Shown here one piece after another: positions 55,605 through 64,000 of a stretch of DNA of 64,000 nt (positions are counted from its first letter, which is position 1; every line of letters starts with the position of its first letter). This DNA is from Segatella copri (lineage in GTDB: Bacteria > Bacteroidota > Bacteroidia > Bacteroidales > Bacteroidaceae), in NCBI RefSeq assembly GCF_019249655.2, contig NZ_CP137557.1:1237001-1301000 (forward strand). Direction: 5' to 3'. The notes beneath the pieces were generated by a model. That model was not told where the DNA came from and did not search any database. It was given only the letters and a program-made list of their open reading frames with translations. The translations under genes and the position numbers were made by a program.

Positions 55605-56050
55605 TGGATTGTATAGCCAGATTGCAGTTGTCACTGTAAGGCGAGTTCTTTTATGACAACCGAGTCGGCAGCCTACGCCGTGCTTAGTGTAGTGAAGTCA
55701 GCCATGACATATCTATACGAAAGCGGGCTTTGGGTGGGAAGACAATCCAGACATAGAAGGCGTTTATTGACGCTGTGTTTAAGGCGAACTGAAATCTTCC
55801 AAAACTATCAGTATCAAAGTCTTGAACGTAGCCAACGGTAGATGTCCCGGGTGTGATTATATCAATCCCGTGGAGACCTGTAAGCATAGATTGTACCATT
55901 TTGGCGCAGTCTAATGTATTATATAGGTCTCTTTACGGTAATGATTTTCATATCGGCGTGGGCTCTGACGTTGTCTGTTCAACTTTGATAGGCAGTTGGA
56001 AGAGCCTCAGTTCGTGGAATAGACAACAGGACGATTCCACGCTTTTTTTC
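55605..56050 (+). ncRNA. Candidate structured leader or small RNA ending in an intrinsic terminator
   Basis: The ~445-nt stretch starts after a good promoter and ends in the terminator CGTGGAAT (56013-56020) / ATTCCACG (56034-56041) plus CTTTTTTT. Early inverted pairs such as GTTGTCA (55627) and TGACAAC (55654) suggest folding. The only frame inside is a 62-codon, arginine-rich ORF (55653-55841) without recognisable features. It could be an independent RNA or a terminator-controlled leader of the UpxY gene 47 bp downstream. I do not recognise an Rfam family. Confidence 0.45.
56013..56050 (+). terminator. Intrinsic terminator just upstream of second UpxY
   Basis: An 8-bp perfect stem CGTGGAAT/ATTCCACG with 13-nt loop followed by CTTTTTTT, ending 47 bp before the UpxY ATG. 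It separates the promoter at 55569 from the gene. Confidence 0.85.
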
Positions 56051-56096
56051 TGTCGCAATTTAACGGATTTCTGTCTAGAAAAAAGTTAGCACCGAT

Positions 56097-56828
56097 ATGA
56101 AAGTCGATGAATGGGCATCAGAAGATGTACACACCTCAGGAGGTGGTGAACTTCCTCCTTGCGCTGGACTTACCTCCAACGCCCTCCCCGAAGCTCAATG
56201 CACTGTTTCCGCTGAGAGTTCACAAACAGGGGTGTCCACCAGAAATGCCCATATAGCAAGTAAGCCTAAAGCACAAAAAGAGGAAGATATCCCTCATTGG
56301 TATGCCTTACGTACCACATATGGTAGAGAGAAAAAGGCATACGACTACATGACAGTCAAAGGCATCACTGCTTTCTATCCTACTACAGATACTGTAAAAC
56401 TTATAAAAGGTAAGCGCAAAGTGGTTACCGAGTCACGTTTACCAAATATCTTCTTCGCCTATGGTACAGAAGAGCAACTCAAATCTTTCGTTTACGACAA
56501 CGTAAACCTCCCATTTCTCCGCTTTTATTATCGTCACGTCCACGTTGGGCGCAGAATAGAGAAAATTCCATTGATTGTTCCCAACTATCAGATGGAAAGT
56601 CTCAAAATCATCTGTGCTGCCGATGCGGACAATACCATCGTGTCATTTGTCGAAGTGTCAAAGTTCGAGAAAGGACAATTGGTTAAGGTTACTGAAGGAG
56701 CGTTCAAAGGAGTGATAGGAAGAGTTGCACGCTGGCAAGGACAGCAGAGAGTTGGGGTTGTAGTAGATGACTTGGTGACAGTTGTGACAGCGTATATTCC
56801 AAGCGCGTTTATAGAGTTAATAAAATAA
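56097..56828 (+). CDS. UpxY-family NusG paralogue (antiterminator)
   Basis: This 243-aa specialised NusG has an NGN domain from Trp68 (HWYALRTTYGREKKAYDYMTVKGI) and a KOW domain near 200-235 (FEKGQLVKVTEGAFKGVIGRVARWQGQQRVG). Like the paralogue at 46148 it carries a long Ser/Thr/Ala-rich N-terminal extension (~67 residues). No capsule genes follow. The next genes are an 871-aa repeat protein and a very long WG-repeat gene on the same strand, so I infer antitermination of that cassette. The terminator 47 bp before its start suggests it may be autoregulated. Confidence 0.87.
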   Translation: MKVDEWASEDVHTSGGGELPPCAGLTSNALPEAQCTVSAESSQTGVSTRNAHIASKPKAQKEEDIPHWYALRTTYGREKKAYDYMTVKGITAFYPTTDTVKLIKGKRKVVTESRLPNIFFAYGTEEQLKSFVYDNVNLPFLRFYYRHVHVGRRIEKIPLIVPNYQMESLKIICAADADNTIVSFVEVSKFEKGQLVKVTEGAFKGVIGRVARWQGQQRVGVVVDDLVTVVTAYIPSAFIELIK

Positions 56829-56914
56829 ATACCTTTTATAACAATGTGGAGTTAAATTTCTCCATGGTTCGAAAATATCCCTCCAAAAGGAGTGGGTTTC
56901 CCAGATTTAATTTG

Positions 56915-56922
56915 TATTTTTG
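56915..56922 (+). promoter_or_regulatory. -7-like box before LRR gene
   Basis: TATTTTTG matches TAnnTTTG, 155 bp before the start at 57078, without a clear -33. A hairpin CTGGGCAAC/GTTGCTCAG (56997-57020) follows in the leader but has no T run, so it may act as a processing or antitermination site. Confidence 0.4.
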
Positions 56923-57041
56923 CCATGTCTATCGTAGGATTCTCTTGTTTGTTTTTGCAACACTAAGATAAGTGAATTCTTCGATATGACAAACCCCTGG
57001 GCAACTTTTTTGTTGCTCAGGTACTTAAAAAGTTTAATTTA

Positions 57042-57057
57042 TAATAGTGTTGCGGAA
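57042..57057 (+). repeat. Leader repeat shared by LRR and WG genes (copy 1)
   Basis: TAATAGTGTTGCGGA occurs here, ~20 bp before the LRR gene start, and again at 59733-59747 before the WG gene. Similar downstream bases (TT-AAGA-TA) follow in both. Confidence 0.75.
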
Positions 57058-57077
57058 TTAAAGATTACTTAAAAAAT

Positions 57078-59693
57078 ATGGCCAGAATAGCAGATATTCC
57101 AAAACTAGCAGCTGAGATTAAGGCTTTGTTAATTAAGTACGATGGTGTACCATCAGCTAATGTTGACAGAAAAGCCTATGCTAAAATTTATGCTAGCTTT
57201 AAAAGGTATGCAAACGAACCAGAATTTATCAATTTAATTGATGAATTTAAGCTTAATGTGATAGATAGTCATCTATCCATTGGCAAAGGAACTCGGAGAG
57301 GTCCTGGTAATGATGATTTTGAACAGAAGGCAAAGGAGTTGCTTGAAATTGTTCGTCAATATAATGGCATGCCAAGCCAATCTCAAGATAGTGCAGCGTA
57401 TGCTAAAATCAACTATTACTTAAAACGGTATGGTGACCGAGATGAATTGCAAGAATTAAAGAAATTATGTAATATAGAAAATGGGGGAAGTGCATATTTC
57501 AAAGACAAATTAGAAAAAATTGAGCAAGTTTTAAAAGAAGAGAAACGCATTCCTGCTGTTAAGGAGAATCCGTCACAATATTATGCTTGTCGTAACTTAT
57601 TTAAAAAACATTCAGATCAACCTGATGTTAAAAGGCTGATGTACATCTATGTATCATCATCCTTATTTCCACTGCCTAATACTAAATTTGGGCCAATGCC
57701 AGCTCATGAAATGGAGGAAGTGCTTCTCGTACACTCAGAAAGGATAGTTCGTATGAGTGACAATCCTGAATACTATAGATGGAGGCGCGACGTTAACTAC
57801 GAATACATATGTTTTGTGTACGAAAATTACGGAGTGTTGCCAGCAGAAAAAACTAAACCGATGCAATTTCTTTTACGGGAAATAGAGCATTGGGAAAGAT
57901 ATAATATTGATGCAAATAGTACAAGCCGAAACAATGCATTATTAATGGTTCTTGAAAAACTAGTCGAACTAGGTTGTAAAGAACCATATATTATTCATGC
58001 CCTGAATTCGTTGTTAATTAAACTAGATGAACTTAATTGTGCTGTACGTCAACTTGTGATTAATAATGGTTCTTGTTCAATACATTATATTGCACAAGGA
58101 GCAATTCCTTCAATGCCTTTGTCAGACAGGTTTGTATATTATTATTTCTATAATTTGCACAATGATAGACCTTTATACAGAGAACAATTACCCTGTTTAG
58201 GTGAATTGTATGCAAGTTTTGATAATGCGGCTATATTAAGAGTCCATTACCGCGATCTTTATAAGTGTAAGATTGATCAGCTTAGGACGATGGCTCTAAA
58301 GTATAATCGTAATTGGGAAGATTTTCCTCCATTGACACAGGAAGATTGGCAAAACTATGGGATATGTATGTTTTTTATGGCAGAAAAAAGCTCAAAATGG
58401 AGTCATCTGACCTTTAATACAGAAACCAACTTTATTGAAAGTTGTTTCCAAGAAGGACATGAATACTTTAATTTTTATAAATCAGACAGTTATTTTAAGT
58501 ATGCGGATTATGTTCTGTTTTTATTAGAAAATGGTTATAAATTAGGCTCTAAATCCCAAACTGATCTGGTTGATGCTTTCATGCCTGATAAAATATGTCG
58601 ATATGACTATTATCATCAAGGAATAACAGAAGATGACACAACGACTCTCTATTCTATATTATGTAAAAGAGATGATTGCTTTGTTGATAAGTCAGGTGTC
58701 GTATATTCTATGATTAACAACGAAAAATGTTTGCTGATGTTCCCTCCTAAAGCTACATCTGTTCGAATTGCATCAGGTACAAAGCGTGTATATTTCAGAG
58801 CTATACTCACATGTAAGGACAGTTTAACTAGTGTTGTTATAAATTCTGGGCTAGAATCAGTAGAGTGTAGTTTTAGTTCTACATGTGATAAGTTAGAAGA
58901 AATTATTATACCCAATTCTGTTATTGAAAAATATCAGAAAATATTTTCAAAACACGATGTGGCTAATTTTAAGGATAAGCAAGGAAATGTTATACCTCCA
59001 AAAGCTATATTTGAAGGTACTAAGTTAGTTTCTGTGCCATATGGACCATTCTATGAAGTCCCAGAGGGTACAACTGAAATAGCCAAAAGTGCTTTTTCTG
59101 GGAGTGGTGTTAAAAAAGTCGTTATTGCAGGTTCGATTAGAGAAATTCATGAGGCTTTATTCTGGTACAACGAAACTGTTGAGGAAATTATCTTGAAGGA
59201 AGGTGTAGAAATTCTTCAGGGTGGTAGTATTTTTGGAGGATGTCATAATCTTTACAAGATTCAGCTGCCCTCATCATTGCATAAAATTTCTGGTAGCATT
59301 CTAAATAATTCTATCAATGTTAAATCTTTGATATTTCCAGGTGATATCGATTATTTGTATGATGCTTTTAGTGATTCATCGCTTGAGTATCTATGCTTTA
59401 AGGGACATGTAGATAAAATTGATAGTAATGCTTTCGGGTTTTGCGGCCACAAGTTTTTTCTTAAGATAATAGAATTTAAGGGTAGTGTTAACTGTATTTC
59501 AAATTTCTTCCACTCATGTCCAATGCTAGAAGAAGTAGTAGTTACAGGAAAGTGTAATTCTCTCCATGGATTCGAAGATTTCAATTTAAAAAGGACCCCC
59601 GTTCTAAAGAAAATAACGTTATCTAAAGATAATGAGGCTCTATTCTACTCAAAGATACCATCTGAATTTCATTATTTGCTCCACGTACAATAA
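57078..59693 (+). CDS. Helical-repeat plus BspA-type LRR protein (871 aa)
   Basis: I do not recognise a named family. The N terminus has three related ~45-residue helical units, with patterns YDGVPSANVDRKAYAKIYASF (~20-40), YNGMPSQSQDSAAYAKINYYL (~93-113) and KRIPAVKENPSQYYACRNLF (~155-174). These resemble helicase- or endonuclease-associated small helical domains. A central ~350-residue region is unassigned. The C-terminal ~280 residues are leucine-rich repeats of BspA type (PEGTTEIAKSAFSGSGVKKVVIAG, EIILKEGVEIL). There is no signal peptide, so it is likely cytoplasmic, unlike most BspA proteins. AT-rich. It lies between the UpxY paralogue and the WG-repeat gene. Confidence 0.78.
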   Translation: MARIADIPKLAAEIKALLIKYDGVPSANVDRKAYAKIYASFKRYANEPEFINLIDEFKLNVIDSHLSIGKGTRRGPGNDDFEQKAKELLEIVRQYNGMPSQSQDSAAYAKINYYLKRYGDRDELQELKKLCNIENGGSAYFKDKLEKIEQVLKEEKRIPAVKENPSQYYACRNLFKKHSDQPDVKRLMYIYVSSSLFPLPNTKFGPMPAHEMEEVLLVHSERIVRMSDNPEYYRWRRDVNYEYICFVYENYGVLPAEKTKPMQFLLREIEHWERYNIDANSTSRNNALLMVLEKLVELGCKEPYIIHALNSLLIKLDELNCAVRQLVINNGSCSIHYIAQGAIPSMPLSDRFVYYYFYNLHNDRPLYREQLPCLGELYASFDNAAILRVHYRDLYKCKIDQLRTMALKYNRNWEDFPPLTQEDWQNYGICMFFMAEKSSKWSHLTFNTETNFIESCFQEGHEYFNFYKSDSYFKYADYVLFLLENGYKLGSKSQTDLVDAFMPDKICRYDYYHQGITEDDTTTLYSILCKRDDCFVDKSGVVYSMINNEKCLLMFPPKATSVRIASGTKRVYFRAILTCKDSLTSVVINSGLESVECSFSSTCDKLEEIIIPNSVIEKYQKIFSKHDVANFKDKQGNVIPPKAIFEGTKLVSVPYGPFYEVPEGTTEIAKSAFSGSGVKKVVIAGSIREIHEALFWYNETVEEIILKEGVEILQGGSIFGGCHNLYKIQLPSSLHKISGSILNNSINVKSLIFPGDIDYLYDAFSDSSLEYLCFKGHVDKIDSNAFGFCGHKFFLKIIEFKGSVNCISNFFHSCPMLEEVVVTGKCNSLHGFEDFNLKRTPVLKKITLSKDNEALFYSKIPSEFHYLLHVQ

Positions 59694-59732
59694 AATAGGA
59701 AGTTGCTAACCCCTATGGGCATGGGTAGTTGC

Positions 59733-59747
59733 TAATAGTGTTGCGGA
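59733..59747 (+). repeat. Leader repeat shared by LRR and WG genes (copy 2)
   Basis: Second TAATAGTGTTGCGGA copy, ~135 bp before the WG gene start. It follows a G/C-rich segment with GTTGCTAA on both sides. Confidence 0.75.
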
Positions 59748-59881
59748 TTTTAAGAATATATAAAATTTGGAGGACGTTGGATATATATATATGACAAAGA
59801 TGCGTTCTGGAGAGATTTTTTCTATGGAATATTCTATAGATATGTTTGAACAAAGAGTATAACATTGGTAAATAATATATT

Positions 59882-60562
59882 ATGGCAGATTTAAAAAATG
59901 TTCAGCCACTTAATGATTTTGATTGGGATGCCTTTGAAAAAGGCACGTTCAATGAAGATAAAATCGAAGTTATTTCCGAATACAAGCAGGGAGTGGCTAT
60001 TGTAAAGAAAAATAATCTATTTGGTGCTATAATGGTAGGTGGAAAAGAAATCATTAAACCAATATATAAAAAGTTAAGTGATTTCGATTGTGGATATGCA
60101 AAAGCATCATATACCATACATATAAATGGAGTAGAAAAACAAGAAGAACGAAGCATTAACATGTCTGGGCAGATATGTGTAATGCATAATGAAAATGAAG
60201 TTTATCTCCCTGAAGAATATGATTGGGGTATGGATTTCGATGGTAATCTTTGCGTTGTTATTAAAAATGGCCTATATGGGGTTATTGATTCCAATTTTAA
60301 CACTATACTAGACTGTAGTTATACCCATTTTGATAGTTATATCAATGGGTATGCAACTTTTGAGGGTACTGAAAAAACTGTAATGATAGATACCGAAGGC
60401 CGAATTTGTTATTGTCTAGAAAATATCTACACTGATGGCTATAAAATTATTAGTAGTTTAACCGATGGCAAATTTTATGGGCTGTTAAATGAAAAAAACA
60501 ATCTTGTACTACCAGTAAAGTACGATAATCTTAATAGGCTAAAATGTGGCTTGTTGGTATAA
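59882..60562 (+). CDS. WG-repeat protein, N-terminal part up to in-frame stop
   Basis: This 226-aa open frame contains WG/KWG-type repeats: NNLFGAIMVGGKEIIKPIYKKL, NGLYGVIDSNFNTILDCSYTHF, GKFYGLLNEKNNLVLPVKYDNL. Each is a beta-hairpin unit of the WG family. It stops at TAA 60560-60562 in the middle of a repeat, and the same frame continues open for more than 1100 codons. It is therefore either the first piece of a broken gene or a truncated protein. There is no signal peptide. Confidence 0.75.
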   Translation: MADLKNVQPLNDFDWDAFEKGTFNEDKIEVISEYKQGVAIVKKNNLFGAIMVGGKEIIKPIYKKLSDFDCGYAKASYTIHINGVEKQEERSINMSGQICVMHNENEVYLPEEYDWGMDFDGNLCVVIKNGLYGVIDSNFNTILDCSYTHFDSYINGYATFEGTEKTVMIDTEGRICYCLENIYTDGYKIISSLTDGKFYGLLNEKNNLVLPVKYDNLNRLKCGLLV

Positions 60563-63500
60563 AAGACTGATAATCAACAGTATAGCTTCTTTAATCCTTT
60601 AGATGGTCAGATAAAAAAGACTATAGAGTGTGACGATGTATATGATATTTCTTCTGTGTTTTTTGCCATTAAGGCAAACATTGGTGCAACAAAGAATAGT
60701 ACTTTATTCTACGATAAAGAATTTTGTGAACTAGAAACTATACCTTATTGCATTGACAATATCAGACAGAATAAAGAATCGGTTTTATTTAAAGTAAATG
60801 GATTGTCCATTGAATGCACTTGTGAGGGAAATTTATTTGTTCTCCCACAGTTTACAAACGGATGGTCTCAAGTACCAATTTGTGTTTCTAGAAAGTCAAT
60901 TCGTTTAGACTATCTTAAATATAGACATGAATACCTGGCAAAAGGTTATGAGAAAATAATAGATGAAAATAACAAAGTGGGAATAGCAGATATTGAAGGA
61001 AATATAATCATATCTCCTAAGTATGATTATATTAATTTCGCTTGTAAAGATTTGTTTGTTGCAGCTATTCCTAACCAAGAAGATAACAATCATTTAGTAT
61101 TTGGTGTAATAGACAATTTCGATAATATTAAAATACCATTTAAATATGGCTTTCTGCTATACGTCGTTGGCGAAGTGTTTGCATTTACAGTGGATGAAAA
61201 ATACCCTGTAAACAACTATAATATAGATAAATATTATCATGCTATGCTTCTTAGTAAGGACGAATCCTATATAAAAGATATTTCATATGGTATTGTCACT
61301 ATAAAAAATGGAGAATTAACTAAATCCAATATAAAAAAAATACGTTTCACAGAAAATAACGATAAGTGGCTTATTGTCGGCATATTAAGTATGGGTAAAC
61401 ATGAGACATACCCTGATCTCAAGTATGGCGTATTGGGAATTGACGGAAACTATTTAATCTATCCATGGTATTCTTTAATTACATTTGACAAAGACATTAA
61501 TCGTTTCTCTGTTTCTTTGAACAGAAATAATCCGTATGCATCAAAACAAATTATTGACGAAAAAGGTAATCTTATAACACATGATGTCAACGGCTCCATA
61601 TTATTAGTACCTTCTCATATTGCACAAACGTGTGGAAGTTTTTCAGATGATGGTATTGCCGAAATCGTAAAGGATGGAATAATAGGACATATCAATCGTA
61701 AATTTGAGATTGTGTCTTTTTTTAATGATCATTATATTGAGATTCCGAAACAATACGATTTTGCACTAAACTTTGTTTATGGCTATGCTTCCGTCATAAA
61801 AAATGATAAGTATGGTATTATTGATTCAAACTGTAAAGAGGTTATACCTTGTAAATATGACGGAATAGAAGCAATAAGTCCCAATTATTTAAAGTTTCAA
61901 GAGAATAATCAGTGGGGCATTATGGACTTCCTGTTAAATATTATCATAGAACCATTATATGCTAATGTCGCGTCCTGTATTGAAGAAAAGTTTGTTGTTT
62001 CATTGGCATCAACAAAGCAGAATGGGTCAAGTACACAGCATTCTCATAATTATGGAGTAATTGATTCTCATGGTACCATTTTAATTCCACATAAATATCA
62101 CGAAATAGAACCCATATCTCATGAAGGTAATATATTATGGATAGTAACTAGCTCCGTTGGTTATAGTCAATACAAAAAAGGAGCATTTGATAATCGCCAG
62201 GAATTGGTTATTCCTATCATTTTTGATGATATTGTAGTCAACGACGATAAACTTGAATGTAACGTATTTGAAAAATCATATAATGCCTGCAAAACTGTAC
62301 AATATTCTGCAAAATATAATTTTGTAGGTCAACAGATTCTGCTTATAGATAAAGGAAGGAAAGTTAGAGTTCCTAAAGAATATATGCTTGCATATTCTAG
62401 TGGACTATCAATGCTTCGAGTCATGAAAAATGAAAAATGGGGATTAATTCACATCGATAATTCCATTTTAGTAGAACCACAATATACGTACATAGACAAA
62501 TTTCAATATTCTTATGCGATCATTGGTAATTCTGACGAAGGTTGCATATATTCGTTCGATGATTTTTGGCACATACCTAATATGAAATATGGTCTTATAG
62601 ATAACATGGGAGAAATAGTTTTGCCAATCGAATATAAAGATATAAGTTTTTGGGATAATGGATACATTTGTGTCTATAAAGATGGCGAAGGATATTCCCT
62701 TTTATCTCCCACATTACACCAGTTGATATCAGGGTATTCATTATGCGAAAAGTTAGATAACCGTTTTATTATAGTAGATGGAGAATCAAATAATTATTGT
62801 TCGATGAAGCGCTTGATAGATTATCTAGGACATGAAGTTTTTGATAATTCCAAAATAAATACCGATTTCAAAGAAATTGAAATAATAGAAGACACATATT
62901 TTAAAATAACATTTAGTCGTGGCGATTACGGATCTCATATTGGAATTGCAAATTTTGCGGGTAAAATAATTTATGATAACTGGGAATGCAATGACATCGT
63001 ATACCTTAGGAACGGGTATTTTAAGGTTGAGAAATTGGAATTTATTGATTATGACAATGTACTTAAAACATATAATTTGGTAAATTCTGTTGGTAATGAA
63101 GTTTTTGAAAAGTACTATTACAATATTGATATTAAAGATGATACAACAATCTTTATAACGGGACGTTATGGAAACGGTATGGCAGACATATATGGAAATA
63201 TTATTATTCCTCCTAGATATGCAAATAAATTGAAGTTCAATAACGGTTTTTCTAACATCTACATAAAGGGAGACGACAAGCCACATATAATTGACCGGCA
63301 GAATAATGTCATAGTAATCAATAAGAACAATAGTAAAATAATTTTGCCGAAGAAGTATCATTGGGGAACAAATTTCTTAAATGGGTTAAGCATTGTTAGA
63401 GAATTTAAAGGGTATAGAGATTTTCTCGGAGTAATTAAAGAAGATGGTACCACAGTGTTGGAAGCAAAATATGATTATATATCTTTCTTATCAAACAATA

Positions 63501-64000
63501 CTATTTTTGTTAAAGAAAAAGATTGCTATGGACTATTCGCATCAGATGGTAAATGCATCTTACCGACAATATTTACTAGTATAGATTTTGTGGGAAAGGA
63601 TAGGCTTCGGGTTTTATGGAATTTAATTTTTTCAAATGATTGGCAAGGTACAGACAAGCCATATACGGTGACTGAGGATAAATTTGCTAAACAATATGAT
63701 CTGAATTATACGGTTAAAAATAGGTCAGCAATATGTAATTATGAAGGTAAGATTCTTAATGACGTATCATTGCCTTGCGTAGGAAAATTTATTGGAAAAT
63801 ACGCTATAACATGTAGAACCATAGAGTTCGAAAATAATAAAATAAAACTAAAGGGTATAGGAGTTATAGATATAAATGGTAATAGTATATTGTCCAATGA
63901 CTATGATTATATTAAATTATTCAACACCCAATATGCGCGTGTAACTAAAGGTCATATACGTGGAATTGCCAATTTAGAAGATAAAAGCGTTAAGTTTTTC
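60563..64000 (+). pseudogene. WG-repeat gene, continuation after in-frame stop (runs off window)
   Basis: The frame of the preceding gene stays open from 60563 to the window end (1146 codons) and keeps the repeat character: VGIADIEGNIIISPKYDYI, KYGIIDSNCKEVIPCKYDGI, KYGLIDNMGEIVLPIEYKDI, CYGLFASDGKCILPTIF. The first in-frame ATG after the stop is at 61244, with no good promoter. A single base change at 60560-60562 would give one protein of over 1370 residues. The 3' end is outside the window. AT-rich, no membrane segments seen. WG-repeat proteins are of unknown function; some are found in accessory islands. Confidence 0.75.

Noticed and set aside
55653..55841. 62-codon plus-strand protein gene
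   Set aside because: Arginine-rich, no recognisable features, and it lies inside a promoter-to-terminator segment that looks more like RNA.
62825..63361. 178-codon minus-strand frame
   Set aside because: Opposite the WG-repeat frame; its Ile/Tyr/Cys-rich translation is typical of antisense AT-rich sequence.
1..64000. tRNA or rRNA genes
   Set aside because: None recognised by eye on either strand; the island edges are therefore not explained by tRNA integration.

Overview
The window looks like a gut Bacteroidota genome of the Prevotella/Segatella (P. copri) type. The signs are Bacteroidetes -7 boxes (TAnnTTTG) ahead of many genes, a hybrid two-component system (HTCS), UpxY-type NusG paralogues, SusCD-free polysaccharide utilisation genes and BspA-type leucine-rich repeats. 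The genus is an inference from gene content; no rRNA is present.

Positions 1-31,100 are an ordinary, fairly GC-balanced catabolic region for rhamnogalacturonan I (RG-I) and L-rhamnose. After a truncated ABC ATPase come GH28, GH105, GH106 and an atypical GH2 on the minus strand. Next are the L-rhamnose genes: rhaD (+) convergent with rhaB-rhaA-rhaT-rhaM (-), and an AraC-type regulator. A 1454-aa HTCS is divergent from a plus-strand run of PL11 lyase, double CE12 esterase, DUF4450-type six-hairpin protein, CE12 esterase and GH2. Together these would deacetylate and cut RG-I, release rhamnose, import it, and convert it to dihydroxyacetone phosphate and L-lactaldehyde.

Positions 31,060-48,596 are an AT-rich island bounded by two nearly identical ~44-bp bidirectional terminators. 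Read on the minus strand it holds an IS4-type element, a UpxY/NusG paralogue, a 3035-aa protein (two S1 domains, DEDDh exonuclease, RecQ helicase, UvrD helicase), a NERD-UvrD helicase split by an ISL3 element (perfect termini, 8-bp target duplication, frame kept), and an AlbA_2/Schlafen-type ATPase. I consider this a candidate undescribed nucleic-acid-targeting, probably anti-mobile-element, system.

Positions 48,600-53,835 return to host-like genes: a CPA2 antiporter, an MFS exporter and an AAA-ATPase-like/PD-(D/E)XK protein. Positions 53,836-56,096 are gene-poor, with a five-fold palindrome array, a perfect inverted repeat, one small secreted protein, transposase remnants and a possible structured RNA.

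Positions 56,097-64,000 are a second AT-rich accessory cassette. It has another UpxY paralogue, an 871-aa helical-repeat/LRR protein and a very long WG-repeat gene with an in-frame stop after codon 226 that runs off the window. Both accessory cassettes place a dedicated NusG paralogue ahead of very long AT-rich genes.
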